Part shown: piece by piece, positions 45,278-54,092 of the stretch | How the letters are laid out: every line of letters begins with the position of its first letter | Numbering within the stretch: position 1 is the first letter of the stretch | Origin: Azospirillum lipoferum | GTDB lineage: Bacteria; Pseudomonadota; Alphaproteobacteria; Azospirillales; Azospirillaceae | Length of the DNA: 64,000 nt | Direction: 5' to 3' | Assembly: GCF_024170005.1 (NCBI RefSeq) | Contig: NZ_JALJXJ010000003.1 | Coordinates: 480,143 to 544,142, forward strand | Notes under the pieces: generated by a model | The model's database searches: none | What the model was told of the DNA's origin: nothing | What the model saw: only the letters and a program-made list of their open reading frames with translations | Translations under genes and position numbers: made by a program

Positions 45278-46147
45278 ATGGCCCGCAACCTTGACGTCGC
45301 GCTTCTGCGCAGCTTCGCTGTCGCCGCCGATCTGCGCAGCATGACGGCGGCAAGCCAGGCATTGAACCTGACGCAAGGGGCGGTCAGTCAGCAAATCGCG
45401 CGGCTGGAAGCGCTCACCGGCGGATCGCTGTTCATTCGCGACCGTCGCAACCTTCGTCTGACGCCGTCCGGAGAGCGGCTGTTGGCCAAGGTCCGGCAGC
45501 TGTTGTCGTTGAACGACGAAATCTGGGCCGGCATCAACGGCGGCATCCTGGACGGGCCGGTACGGATCGGCGCGCCCTATGACCTGATCGGACCGTGCAT
45601 TTCCCCGGTGCTGAAGGGCTTTGCCGAGGCCTTTCCACAGGTGGAGCTGTCGCTGGTCTGCGGATCGTCGCCGGAACTGGCCGAGCGGCTCGCCGGCGGT
45701 GAACTTGACCTTGCGGTGGTTGAGGAGCCGGTGGCGACGGCACGGGGTGAGCATCTGATGGCCGACCGCTTGGTCTGGGTCGGTGCCAGGGGCGGCACAG
45801 CCCATGCGAAGCTGCCGCTGCCGCTGTCACTGGTGGTGGACAGTTGCATCTTCAAGCCGGTGGTGACGGCGGCTCTGCAACGGCAAGGCCGGAATTGGCG
45901 GACCGTGTTCGAGAATGGCGGTCTCGATGCCACCTTCGCCACCGTGCGGATGGATCTTGCGGTGTCGGCCTGGCTGGCCTTTACCGTGCCCGCCGACCTT
46001 GAAATCCTGCCGACGGATTGCGGCTTGCCCGAGTTGCCATCCTTAGCCGTCACGCTGCATCTGCCGGATCGGCCACCCACGCCGGCAGCGGCCGAACTGG
46101 CACATCATGTCCGCGACGCCTTTGCCCGGCAGCGTCTGGCCGCCTGA
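45278..46147 (+). CDS. LysR family transcriptional regulator
   Basis: A 289-residue LysR regulator starting at ATG 45278 (MARNLDVALLRSFAVAADL). The winged helix covers residues 5-64 (SMTAASQALNLTQGAVSQQI, ARLEALTGGSLFIRDRRNL), and a substrate-binding domain follows from about 90 (VRIGAPYDLIGPCISPVLKG). The divergent neighbour is a small cupin gene, and a LysR-type palindrome lies between them. The inducer is unknown. Confidence 0.94.
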   Translation: MARNLDVALLRSFAVAADLRSMTAASQALNLTQGAVSQQIARLEALTGGSLFIRDRRNLRLTPSGERLLAKVRQLLSLNDEIWAGINGGILDGPVRIGAPYDLIGPCISPVLKGFAEAFPQVELSLVCGSSPELAERLAGGELDLAVVEEPVATARGEHLMADRLVWVGARGGTAHAKLPLPLSLVVDSCIFKPVVTAALQRQGRNWRTVFENGGLDATFATVRMDLAVSAWLAFTVPADLEILPTDCGLPELPSLAVTLHLPDRPPTPAAAELAHHVRDAFARQRLAA

Positions 46148-46187
46148 AGGCGGCCTGTCCCTGGGGCCGTGTCGCGGCACAATATCC

Positions 46188-47135
46188 TTACTTCCCCGCG
46201 CGACGCCGTTCGATGGCATCCCACAGCAGGGCTTCCAGCTGCACGCCGTTCAGGCGGTTGATCTCCTGGATGCCGGTAGGGGAGGTGACGTTGATCTCGG
46301 TCATGTAGTCGCCGATGACGTCGATGCCGACGAAGACCAGACCCTTCTCGCGCAGGACCGGGCCGATGGCGGCGCACATCTCGCGCTCGCGCGCGGTCAG
46401 TTCGGTCTTCTTGGCGCTGCCGCCGGCATGGAAATTGGCGCGGGCCTCGCCCTCCAGCGGCATGCGGCTGACCGCACCCACCGGCTCGCCGTCGACCAGG
46501 ATGATGCGCTTGTCGCCCTGGCGGATCTCCGGCAGGTACTTCTGCACGATCACCGGTTCGCGGTAGAGCTGGGTGAACAGCTCCAGCAGGGAGCCGAGAT
46601 TCTCGTCGTCCGGCTTCAGATGGAAGACGCCGGCGCCGCCGTTGCCGAACAGCGGCTTGACGATGATGTCCTTGTGCTCCGCCCGGAAATCCAGGATGGC
46701 CTGCTTGTCGCTGGTGATCAGCGTCGGCGGCATCAGGTCGGGGAATTTGGTGATGAACAGCTTTTCGGGCGCGTTGCGCACCTCGGCCGGGTCGTTCACC
46801 ACCAGCACCTTGGGCTGCACATGCTCCAGCAGGTGGGTGGAGGTGATGTAGGCCATGTCGAAGGGCGGGTCCTGCCGCAGCAGGATGACGTCCATGGTCG
46901 ACAGGTCGGTCAGCACCGGCTCGCCCAGCGTGTAGTGGGCGCCGCGCTGGCGCACCACCGTCATCTCGCGCACGCGCGCGGTCAGGCGGTTGCCGGTCAG
47001 GATCAGGTCGCGCGGGTGGTAGTGGTACAGGCGATGGCCGCGCTTCTGCGCCTCCAGCGCCATCATGAAGCTGGAGTCGGTGTCGATGTTGATCGACTCG
47101 ATGGGGTCCATCTGGAAGGCGACGGCGAGGCTCAT
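46188..47135 (-). CDS. gshB: Glutathione synthetase GshB
   Basis: GshB joins gamma-glutamylcysteine and glycine with ATP. The 315-residue ATP-grasp protein has [20 protein letters not shown] at the start, [30 protein letters not shown] (ATP-grasp loop), [20 protein letters not shown] and the metal-binding [20 protein letters not shown]. It ends close to, and convergent with, the LysR gene. The SirB1-type gene lies 28 bp upstream on the same strand, and gshA is not in the window. Confidence 0.97.
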   Translation of the reverse strand: MSLAVAFQMDPIESINIDTDSSFMMALEAQKRGHRLYHYHPRDLILTGNRLTARVREMTVVRQRGAHYTLGEPVLTDLSTMDVILLRQDPPFDMAYITSTHLLEHVQPKVLVVNDPAEVRNAPEKLFITKFPDLMPPTLITSDKQAILDFRAEHKDIIVKPLFGNGGAGVFHLKPDDENLGSLLELFTQLYREPVIVQKYLPEIRQGDKRIILVDGEPVGAVSRMPLEGEARANFHAGGSAKKTELTAREREMCAAIGPVLREKGLVFVGIDVIGDYMTEINVTSPTGIQEINRLNGVQLEALLWDAIERRRAGK

Positions 47136-47163
47136 GGCGGGTCTCCGGACCTCTGCAACAGGG

Positions 47164-48006
47164 TCAGTTCAGGCGGTTCTTCAACTGCTGGATCAGCGAG
47201 GCGGTCTGGTGCCGGTGATGGTCGTCGCCGGTCAGCGCCATGAAGGTCTCCAGCGCGGTGATGGCATCTTTCAGGTTGCCGGCATGGGCCTCCAGAAGGC
47301 CGGTCTCGCGCCACAGTGCCGGCTCGTGCGGGGCGAACAGCCGCATCGCCTCCAGCACCTCCAGCGCCTTCGGCACCTCGTGCGCCGACAGGTGGCGCAG
47401 CTTGATGTTGTTCTGCAGCCGCAACAGCACGTCGCGGTTCGACACCGGCTGGTAATGGCCGGGCTCCAGCTCGGCGGCGCTGCCGGCGGTGGCCTTCAGC
47501 AGGTCGCGCAGGTCGACGACGCTGCGGGTCTGCCCCTCGTTGAAGGGGTCGAGGATGGCGCGGGCGCCGTCCTTCTCGATGCGGACCAGGAAATGGCCGG
47601 GAAAGTTCAGCCCGACCATTGGCCAGCCCTGCGAGCGGGCGGCATGCATATAAAGAATGCCGAGCGCCACCGGCAGCCCGCGCCGGCGGTCGATCACCCG
47701 CAACAGGTTGGCGTTCTGCAAGTCGTCGTAGGTGTCGTGGTCGCCGGAATAGCCGTGGCGTTCGCCGATCACCGCATGCAGATGGGCGATGCGCACCTCC
47801 AGGCTGTCCGCTGCCGGGTCCTGCCCTGCGACGCGGGCGGCCATATCCTCGACGATGGCGCGGATATGGGCGCGGTAGGGGGCAAGGTCCGCGTTCGGCA
47901 GCTCCAGCGCGCCCAGCGCCAGGGCGGCTTCGGCCAGATCGATCTCGTCGTCCGGCTGGTCGCCGATGCGGCGCAGGATTTCGCGGGCTTCCGCGCGGTT
48001 GCTCAA
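47164..48006 (-). CDS. SirB1 family protein (transglutaminase-like fold with TPR)
   Basis: A 280-residue protein whose central part matches SirB1/Ych[70 protein letters not shown]-terminal tetratricopeptide-like region follows. The family has a transglutaminase-type fold with unclear activity. The start is TTG 48006 with AGAGGG upstream; the ATG-containing frame before it does not match the family. Its neighbours yraN and gshB are conserved in Rhodospirillales. Confidence 0.86.
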   Translation of the reverse strand: MSNRAEAREILRRIGDQPDDEIDLAEAALALGALELPNADLAPYRAHIRAIVEDMAARVAGQDPAADSLEVRIAHLHAVIGERHGYSGDHDTYDDLQNANLLRVIDRRRGLPVALGILYMHAARSQGWPMVGLNFPGHFLVRIEKDGARAILDPFNEGQTRSVVDLRDLLKATAGSAAELEPGHYQPVSNRDVLLRLQNNIKLRHLSAHEVPKALEVLEAMRLFAPHEPALWRETGLLEAHAGNLKDAITALETFMALTGDDHHRHQTASLIQQLKNRLN

Positions 48007-48044
48007 GACTGTCGCCCTCTCATAACGGCCCTCACGCTCTCCCC

Positions 48045-48413
48045 TTATGCCCTCCAGGCATCGACCAGATGACGGGGCCAGGCCCAAGGGGTAACCAGCA
48101 TCACGTCGAAGCGCAAGACATAGCCGGCATAGCGCGGGTTGGCGCCCAGGAAGGCATGGGCGGCGCGGGCCAGCCGGCCGCGCTGGCGGGCGTTCAGTGC
48201 CTCGTTGGCGGTGTCCCAGTCGCCGCGCGCCTTCACCTCGACGATGGCGATGGTTTTGCCGCGCTTCGCCACGATGTCGATCTCGCCCATCGGTGTGCGC
48301 AGGCGGCTGGCCAGGATGCGGTAACCGCGCAGCCGCAGCGACAGGCGGCACAGCGCCTCCGCCCGGCGGCCCAGGTTTTCGGCACGCAGGCGCCGCGCAT
48401 CCAGGTCGGTCAT
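48045..48413 (-). CDS. yraN: YraN family protein (UPF0102), predicted endonuclease-like
   Basis: The 122-residue protein has the UPF0102 signature: AENLGRRAEALCRLSLRLRG, YRILASRLRTPMGEIDIVAK, IAIVEVKARGD, with a GEID / VEVK arrangement recalling the PD-(D/E)XK nuclease fold. ATG 48413 overlaps the rsmI stop (ATGA), so the pair is coupled; rsmI and yraN are neighbours in many proteobacteria. The function is unproven. Confidence 0.93.
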   Translation of the reverse strand: MTDLDARRLRAENLGRRAEALCRLSLRLRGYRILASRLRTPMGEIDIVAKRGKTIAIVEVKARGDWDTANEALNARQRGRLARAAHAFLGANPRYAGYVLRFDVMLVTPWAWPRHLVDAWRA

Positions 48414-49330
48414 TTCGCTTTTCCCTCCCGCGCCAGTTCCAGGGCGCGGGCATAGACGGTACGCTTGTGCTGGCCGGTGCGGGCGGCGACGTCGGCGGCG
48501 GCGTCGCGCACCGACAGGCGGATCAGCGCCTCGCGCAGCAGGGCGTCGACGTCGGCCTCGCCCGGCGTCGCCTCCTCGCCCGGCGGGCCGATGACCAGCA
48601 CGACCTCGCCGCGCGGCGGACCTGCCTCGGCATAATGGGCGGCCAGCTCGGGCAGGGTGCCGCGCCGCACCTCCTCGTACAGCTTGGTCAGCTCGCGGGC
48701 GACGGCGGCCTCGCGCGGACCCAGGATGTCGGCGAGGTCGGCCAGCGACTCCGGCAGGCGCTGCGGCGATTCGAAGAAGACCAGCGTGGCCGGCACGCCC
48801 TTCAGTTCGCCGGCGGTGGCGCGCCGCGCGCTGCTCCTGTTGGGCAGGAAGCCCGCGAACAGGAAGCGGTCGGTCGGCAGGCCGGACAGCACCAGCGCCA
48901 CCAGCGGGGCGGAGGCGCCGGGCAGGGTGGTGACCGCCACCCCCTCCGCCACGCATTCCCGCACCAGCTTGTAGCCGGGGTCGGAGACCAGCGGCGTGCC
49001 GGCGTCGGTCACCAGCGCGATAGCCTCGCCCTTTTTCATGCGGCCGATCAGGACCGGACGCATCTTTGCGGCGTTGTGTTCGTGGTAGGAGACGAAGGGG
49101 GTGTGGATGCCGTGGATGCCCATCAGCTTGGCGGTGACGCGCGTGTCCTCGCAGGCGATGGCGTCGGCCCGCTTCAGCGTGTCGAGCGCCCGCAGCGTGA
49201 TGTCGGCGGCGTTTCCGATGGGGGTAGCGACGATATGGAGTCCGCCCGCGAGTTTACTTGGCGCGGCGAGGGGGCTACCTTGAGCGCCACTTTGGTCTGG
49301 GCCGTTGGGGTCCGGGCCGTTGGGGTCCAT
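48410..49330 (-). CDS. rsmI: 16S rRNA (cytidine-2'-O)-methyltransferase RsmI
   Basis: RsmI methylates C1402 of 16S rRNA with SAM. The 306-residue protein has the tetrapyrrole-methylase fold: LHIVATPIGNAADITLRALD, ACEDTRVTAKLM, LVTDAGTPLVSDPGYKLV, LPGASAPLVALVLSGLPTDR. The start is ATG 49330. The N-terminus contains a tandem DPNGPDPNGPD encoded by 15-bp direct repeats. The gene is divergent from the LpoA-like lipoprotein gene with a 41-bp gap, as in the E. coli yraL-lpoA-yraN neighbourhood. Confidence 0.96.
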   Translation of the reverse strand: MDPNGPDPNGPDQSGAQGSPLAAPSKLAGGLHIVATPIGNAADITLRALDTLKRADAIACEDTRVTAKLMGIHGIHTPFVSYHEHNAAKMRPVLIGRMKKGEAIALVTDAGTPLVSDPGYKLVRECVAEGVAVTTLPGASAPLVALVLSGLPTDRFLFAGFLPNRSSARRATAGELKGVPATLVFFESPQRLPESLADLADILGPREAAVARELTKLYEEVRRGTLPELAAHYAEAGPPRGEVVLVIGPPGEEATPGEADVDALLREALIRLSVRDAAADVAARTGQHKRTVYARALELAREGKAK

Positions 49331-49371
49331 GCCTTGGGTTTCGCCTTCGGTATCGGCGGCCGTTTCAGCAG

Positions 49372-50592
49372 ATGTGGAGACGATTGGTGGCACGCTTGGC
49401 AACAGCTTTCTCACAGGGTCTGAAACGTCACGGCGTGGCAGCCTTGCTGGTCGCCGGCCTGTTGTCGGCCTGTTCGACTGTAAGCGCGCCGCCACGGGTG
49501 GCACAAGCGCCGCAACCGGCCCCGGCCCCGGTGGCTCCCCTGCCGGAAGCGCAGGGCCCGATCAAGGTCGCCGTCCTGGTGCCACTCAGCGGTCAGAGCG
49601 CCGCCATCGGGCAGGCCATGCTGGACTCGGCGCAGATGGCACTGTTCGACATGGCCGGCGACCAGCTGCAACTGCTGCCGCGCGACACCAAGGGCACGCC
49701 GAGCGGTGCGGCCGACGCGGCGCGTCAGGCGCTGGCCGAGGGCGCCCGGCTGATCATCGGCCCGCTGTTCGCCGTCGACGTCGCCGCGGTGCGGCCGATC
49801 GCCCAGAATGCCGGCGTCGACGTGCTGGCCTTCACCAACGACGCCACCCAGGCCGGCAACGGCACCTATGTGCTGGGCTTCGTCCCGGCCGATCAGGTCA
49901 ACCGCGTCGCCGGCTATGCCCGCTCGCGCGGAGCGACGCGCTTCACCGTGCTGGCGCCGCGTTCACCCTATGGCGATGCGGTGGTGAACGCCATGCAGCA
50001 GATCGCACCAAAGCTGGGCGCCATGACCACGCAGGTCGAACGCTATGACCCGGCGGTCACCGACCTGTCGATCCCGGCCAAGCAGGTGGCGCAGGAAACC
50101 CCGCAGCCGCAGGCGGTGATGCTGGCCGAAGGCGGGCAGCGCGCCCAGGGCATCGCCCAGGCGCTGGCCGCCAACGGCGTGCAGCCGCAGCAGGTCAAGC
50201 TGCTGGGCACCGGCCTGTGGGATGACACCTCGCAAGGGGCACTGGGGCAGGAGCCGGCGCTGGTCGGCGCGCTCTATGCCGCACCGGCGCCGCAGACCCG
50301 CGCCCGCTTCGAGTCGCAGTTCGAGCAGGTCTATGGCCGCAAGCCGCCGCGCATCGCCACGCTGGCCTATGACGCGACGTCCATTGCCGCGGTGCTGACC
50401 CGCACCGGCGGTCCGGTTCCCTTCGACCGCATGGCGATGACCAACCCGAACGGCTTCGAAGGGCTGGACGGCCTGTTCCGCCTGCGCACCGACGGCTTGG
50501 TCGAACGCGGTCTGGCGGTGATGGAGATCACCCCGACCGGATCGCGCGTGGTCGACCCGGCGCCGCCGTCCTTCGAGATGCTGGGGCAGTGA
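49372..50592 (+). CDS. LpoA-like penicillin-binding-protein activator / periplasmic-binding-fold lipoprotein
   Basis: A 406-residue predicted outer-membrane lipoprotein. The lipobox LLVAGLLSACS lies about 33 residues from ATG 49372, and a Pro/Ala linker follows. The body has a type 1 periplasmic-binding fold: IKVAVLVPLSGQSAAIGQAM, LIIGPLFAVDVAAVRPIAQN, FTVLAPRSPYGDAV, IATLAYDATSIAAVLTR. This matches the C-terminal LpoA-like family that activates PBP1a. Position next to rsmI and yraN supports this. A true amino-acid-binding role is a less likely alternative. Confidence 0.87.
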   Translation: MWRRLVARLATAFSQGLKRHGVAALLVAGLLSACSTVSAPPRVAQAPQPAPAPVAPLPEAQGPIKVAVLVPLSGQSAAIGQAMLDSAQMALFDMAGDQLQLLPRDTKGTPSGAADAARQALAEGARLIIGPLFAVDVAAVRPIAQNAGVDVLAFTNDATQAGNGTYVLGFVPADQVNRVAGYARSRGATRFTVLAPRSPYGDAVVNAMQQIAPKLGAMTTQVERYDPAVTDLSIPAKQVAQETPQPQAVMLAEGGQRAQGIAQALAANGVQPQQVKLLGTGLWDDTSQGALGQEPALVGALYAAPAPQTRARFESQFEQVYGRKPPRIATLAYDATSIAAVLTRTGGPVPFDRMAMTNPNGFEGLDGLFRLRTDGLVERGLAVMEITPTGSRVVDPAPPSFEMLGQ

Positions 50593-50600
50593 CGGATAAG

Positions 50601-50636
50601 AAAAAGGCCCTCTCCTGAACCGGGAGAGGGCCTTTT
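50601..50636. terminator. Bidirectional terminator between the lipoprotein and ABC permease genes
   Basis: AAAAAGGCCCTCTCC (50601-50615) and GGAGAGGGCCTTTT (50623-50636) form a 14-bp stem flanked by A- and T-runs; the convergent genes end at 50592 and 50661. Confidence 0.92.
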
Positions 50637-50660
50637 CACTGATATCCTTACTTACGTCAC

Positions 50661-51350
50661 TTACGCCCGCGCCCGCAGGTAGGGGGTCAGGCGCCATTCG
50701 GCGAACTTGATCAGGCGGGTGGCGATGAAGTTCAGCACCAGATAGATCGCGCCGGCGACGATGAACAGCTCGAAGACCGCGAAGGTCTGGGCGATCATCC
50801 GCCGGGCGATGCCGGTGACCTCCATCAGCGTGATGGTGCTGGCGAGCGAGGTCGCCTTGACCATCAGGATCACCTCGTTGCCGTAGGCCGGCAGCATCTG
50901 GCGGATCGCCACCGGCAGGACGATGCGACGGAAGGCGAGCGCTCGCGACATGCCGCAGGCCCGCGCCGCTTCCACCTGTCCTGAGGGAACCGACAGGATG
51001 GCGCCGCGCAGCACCTCGCTGGTGTAGGCGCCGGTGTTCAGCGTCAGCGCCAGGATGGCGCACCAGTAGGGCTCGCGCAGGAAGGGCCAGAGGATGCTGT
51101 CGCGGATGAACTCGAACTGGCCGAGCCCGTAATAGACCAGGAAGATCTGCACCAGCAGCGGCGTGCCGCGGAAGACGAAGACATAGGCCGCGGCCAGCGT
51201 CTCCACCACCCGGTTGCCCGACAGCCGCAGCAACGCCACGGCGAAGGCGACCAGCGCGCCCAGCGCCAGCGAGCCGACGATCAGCTGCAGCGTCAGCGAC
51301 AGCCCGCCGAGCATGCGGGGCAGGCTGTCCCACATCAGTTGCCAGTTCAT
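50661..51350 (-). CDS. Polar amino-acid ABC transporter permease (HisM type)
   Basis: A 229-residue permease of the polar amino acid uptake family with five hydrophobic segments. The conserved cytoplasmic EAA loop is QVEAARACGMSRALAFRRIV, followed by LPVAIRQMLPAYGNEVILMV. It begins MNWQLMWDSLPRMLGGLSL. It is the last gene of a five-part locus (ATPase, binding protein, two permeases) and ends at a strong terminator. Histidine/lysine/arginine-type substrates are likely. Confidence 0.93.
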   Translation of the reverse strand: MNWQLMWDSLPRMLGGLSLTLQLIVGSLALGALVAFAVALLRLSGNRVVETLAAAYVFVFRGTPLLVQIFLVYYGLGQFEFIRDSILWPFLREPYWCAILALTLNTGAYTSEVLRGAILSVPSGQVEAARACGMSRALAFRRIVLPVAIRQMLPAYGNEVILMVKATSLASTITLMEVTGIARRMIAQTFAVFELFIVAGAIYLVLNFIATRLIKFAEWRLTPYLRARA

Positions 51351-51354
51351 GGCC

Positions 51355-52059
51355 TCAGGCCCTCCGGACGCCGCGATTGGCGGAGATTTCGGCGCGGTTG
51401 AACAGCGCCGTCGAAACGGTGGTCAGCATCAGGTACAGCAAGGCGGCGGTCCCGTAGAACAGGAAGGGCTGGCGCGTGGCACCGGCCGCCAGATGGGTGA
51501 TGCGCATCAGCTCGGCCAGCGCCGTCACCGACACCAGCGCCGTGTCCTTCAGCGTCAGCTGCCAGACATTGCCGAGGCCGGGCAGGGCGAAGCGCAGGGT
51601 CTGCGGCACCAGAACCCGGCGCAGGATCAGCCAGCGGCTCATCCCGCAGGCGCGTGCCGCCTCGATCTGGCCGAAGGGGACCGACTGCACGGCGCCGCGG
51701 ATCACCTCGGTCGAATAGGCGCCGGAGATCAGCCCGACCGCCAGCACGCCGATGGTGAAGGCGTTCAGGTCGACCCGTCCGTCATAGCCGAAGGCGGCGG
51801 CGATGGAGGTGGCGACCCCGCTGCCGCCGAAGAACAGCAGGTAGATCACCAGCAGTTCGGGGATGCCGCGGACGATCGTGGTGTAGACATCGGCCACGAC
51901 GTTCAGCGCCAGCGAATGGCTGAGCTTGGCCGAGGCGCCGAGCGATCCGACGAGGATGCCGAAGGCGAAGGCCGACACGGCGACCGCGACCGTCATCGCG
52001 GTGCCCATCAGAAGCTGTCCGCCCCAGCCGTTGGGACCGAAGGAAAGGAGTTCCAGCAT
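51355..52059 (-). CDS. Polar amino-acid ABC transporter permease (HisQ type)
   Basis: A 234-residue partner permease: LAEWGxx-type start is replaced by MLELLSFGPNGWGGQLLMGT, the EAA loop is QIEAARACGMSRWLILRRVL and the following segment LPGLGNVWQLTLKDTALVSV is typical of HisQ. ATG 52059 was chosen; GTG 52065 two codons upstream is in frame. The gap to the downstream permease is 4 bp, so the two are co-translated and likely form a heterodimer. Confidence 0.92.
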   Translation of the reverse strand: MLELLSFGPNGWGGQLLMGTAMTVAVAVSAFAFGILVGSLGASAKLSHSLALNVVADVYTTIVRGIPELLVIYLLFFGGSGVATSIAAAFGYDGRVDLNAFTIGVLAVGLISGAYSTEVIRGAVQSVPFGQIEAARACGMSRWLILRRVLVPQTLRFALPGLGNVWQLTLKDTALVSVTALAELMRITHLAAGATRQPFLFYGTAALLYLMLTTVSTALFNRAEISANRGVRRA

Positions 52060-52207
52060 TGGCACGCCCGGTAAGGCCCGCCGGGCGCGGCGCGGAGCGC
52101 CGGCCGGACGGGGGTCAGCGAACGGAGGTTACTGAACGACTGGCGCCCGGTCGCCGTGAAGGCCGCCGGGCGCCGTACCGATCAGACAGTCGGACCTGGG
52201 GTCCGCC

Positions 52208-53053
52208 TTACTTGGTGGGCGAGATGTCGTAGCCGAAATGCTGGGTGCTCAGCTTCTTGACGGTGCCGTCCTTCAGCGCCTCGGCGATCGCCTTGTCGAA
52301 CATCGCCTTCAGGTCGGCGGTGTCCTTGCGCAGGCCGACACCCATGCCTTCGCCGATCACGCCGCCGATGAAGTTCGGGCCGACGATGACCATCTTGCCC
52401 GGCGTGGCCTTCACCACCGCCTCGACGACCGAGCGGTCGCCCAGCATGGCGTCGACGCGGCCGGAACCCAGATCGATGCCGGCATTGTCGATCTTGTCGT
52501 AGGTGCGCATGGTCACCTTCGGCAGATGCTTGTCCATGAAGTCGGCCTGGATGGTCGACACCTGGACGCCGACGGACTTGCCCTTCAGCGCCTCGGCCAG
52601 CTTGTCCAGGACCGGCTTGGCCTTGCCCTGGTCGTTCAGGTCGACGCGGTCGGCGCCGAGGTTCAGCGCCTTGGCCAGCGGCGAGCCGGTAACGACGGCG
52701 AAGACCGACGGCTCGGTGCCGTAGGGGACCGAGAAGTCGATGACCTTCTTGCGCTCGTCGGTGATGGTCATCGCCGACATGATGGCGTCATACTTGCCCT
52801 GCTGCAGGGCCGGGATGATGCCGTCCCAATCCTGGGCGACGAACTCGCAGGTGACCTTCATGCGCTTGCACAGGTCGTTGCCGAGGTCGACTTCGAAGCC
52901 GGTCAGCTTGCCCGAGGTGTCGGTGGCGTTCCACGGAGGATAGGCGCCCTCGCTGGCGATGCGGACCGTCTTCCATTCCTTCGCACCGGCGGCGCCGGCA
53001 GCGGCGACGGCCATCATGGCGCCGAGCGCCAGGGCCGAAACGATCTTCTTCAA
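52208..53053 (-). CDS. Periplasmic lysine/arginine/ornithine-type amino-acid-binding protein
   Basis: A 281-residue SBP of family 3. A signal peptide (KKIVSALALGAMMAVAAAGAA) ends near residue 25, then VRIASEGAYPPWNATDTSG, GFEVDLGNDLCKRMKVTCEF and WDGIIPALQQGKYDAIMSAM define the binding fold; the D-L-G-S-G-R-V-D-A-M-L motif is also present. The start is TTG 53053 with AGAGGAG eight bases upstream, although GTG 53062 is possible. Two cysteines (C in DLCKRMKVTCEF) match LAO/HisJ proteins. Genes for the ATPase and two permeases flank it. Confidence 0.93.
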   Translation of the reverse strand: MKKIVSALALGAMMAVAAAGAAGAKEWKTVRIASEGAYPPWNATDTSGKLTGFEVDLGNDLCKRMKVTCEFVAQDWDGIIPALQQGKYDAIMSAMTITDERKKVIDFSVPYGTEPSVFAVVTGSPLAKALNLGADRVDLNDQGKAKPVLDKLAEALKGKSVGVQVSTIQADFMDKHLPKVTMRTYDKIDNAGIDLGSGRVDAMLGDRSVVEAVVKATPGKMVIVGPNFIGGVIGEGMGVGLRKDTADLKAMFDKAIAEALKDGTVKKLSTQHFGYDISPTK

Positions 53054-53148
53054 GGAACACACTCCTCTGTTCGGTTCGCCCGTTCTTTGGCCCCTGTTGG
53101 GAGCCGGGCTGTTTCTGACGGTCCGGTCCTGCCCTCTGCCTCGTCCCC

Positions 53149-53955
53149 TCACGCCGCGCCGGACAGATGGCGCGAGAGGAACTGCCGCACCCGGTCCGAG
53201 TCGGGGTTGGTCAGCACCTTGTCGGGTGACCCCTCCTCCTCGATCCGCCCCTGGTGCAGGAATACCACCTTGGACGCCACTTCGCGGGCGAAGCCCATCT
53301 CGTGCGTCACCAGGATCATCGTGTTGCCTTCGTCCGCCAGCTGGCGGATGACGCGCAGAACCTCGCCGACCAGCTCGGGGTCGAGTGCCGAGGTCGGCTC
53401 GTCGAACAGCATCACCTTCGGCTGCATGGCGAGTGCCCGCGCGATGGCCGCGCGCTGCTGCTGCCCGCCGGACAGCTGCACCGGATAGCTGTCGGCCTTC
53501 GCCAGGATGCCGACCTTGTCCAGCAGCATGCGGGCGCGGTCGACGGCCTCCGCCTTCGGCACGCCCAGCACATGGACCGGCGCCTCGATCACGTTCTGCA
53601 GGATGGTCATGTGGGTCCAGAGGTTGAAGCTCTGGAACACCATGCCGAGCCGGGTGCGCATGCGCTCCACCTGCCGGGCATCGGCGGGGACGCTGGCGCC
53701 GCCGCGCGTCTTCTTCAGCGAGATCGCCTCGCCGCCGATCACCACGCGGCCGTCGTCCGGGATCTCCAGCATGTTGATGCAGCGGAGCAGCGTGCTCTTG
53801 CCCGAGCCGGACGAGCCGATCAGCGTGATCACGTCGCCTTCGCGGGCGGTCAGGGACACGCCCTTCAGAACCTCCAGCTCGCCGAACCGCTTGTGCAAAT
53901 CCTCCACGACGACGGCGGCGGGGGCGGACTCGCTGACGGGCGGATGGCGATGCAT
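53149..53955 (-). CDS. Amino-acid ABC transporter ATP-binding protein (HisP type)
   Basis: An ATPase with Walker A IGSSGSGKSTLLRC, a Q-loop in VFQSFNLW, signature LSGGQQQRAAIARALAM, Walker B VMLFDEPTSALDPE and switch His in LVTHEMG. This arrangement matches HisP/GlnQ. ATG 53955 (MHRHPPVSES) gives 268 residues; ATG 54009 is in frame but also lacks a good ribosome-binding site. It is the promoter-proximal gene of the importer, with the binding protein next and two permeases after it. Confidence 0.94.
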   Translation of the reverse strand: MHRHPPVSESAPAAVVVEDLHKRFGELEVLKGVSLTAREGDVITLIGSSGSGKSTLLRCINMLEIPDDGRVVIGGEAISLKKTRGGASVPADARQVERMRTRLGMVFQSFNLWTHMTILQNVIEAPVHVLGVPKAEAVDRARMLLDKVGILAKADSYPVQLSGGQQQRAAIARALAMQPKVMLFDEPTSALDPELVGEVLRVIRQLADEGNTMILVTHEMGFAREVASKVVFLHQGRIEEEGSPDKVLTNPDSDRVRQFLSRHLSGAA

Positions 53956-54049
53956 GCGGGGGAACCAACTGGCTTGTTGGGATTGGTCATGGTCTGACCA
54001 TTGCGGCATAGGCTAGACCGGGGCGCAGGGGTTCCGCAACGCGGATTTC

Positions 54050-54069
54050 ACACAGTGCGCACGTTGTGT
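54050..54069. promoter_or_regulatory. Inverted repeat upstream of the ABC importer
   Basis: ACACA-N10-TGTGT (54050-54054, 54065-54069) overlaps an ACACAAGCG / ACACAACG direct repeat (minus strand) in the 140-bp gap before the ATPase gene. A nearby TGGTC-T-GACCA palindrome is at 53990-54000. No sigma54 site is visible. Confidence 0.3.
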
Positions 54070-54092
54070 CGCTTGTGTCGGAAAATGGTGCG

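Noticed and set aside
54010..54092. A sigma54 promoter for the ABC importer.
   Set aside because: No TGGCAC-N5-TTGC arrangement is present in the gap.
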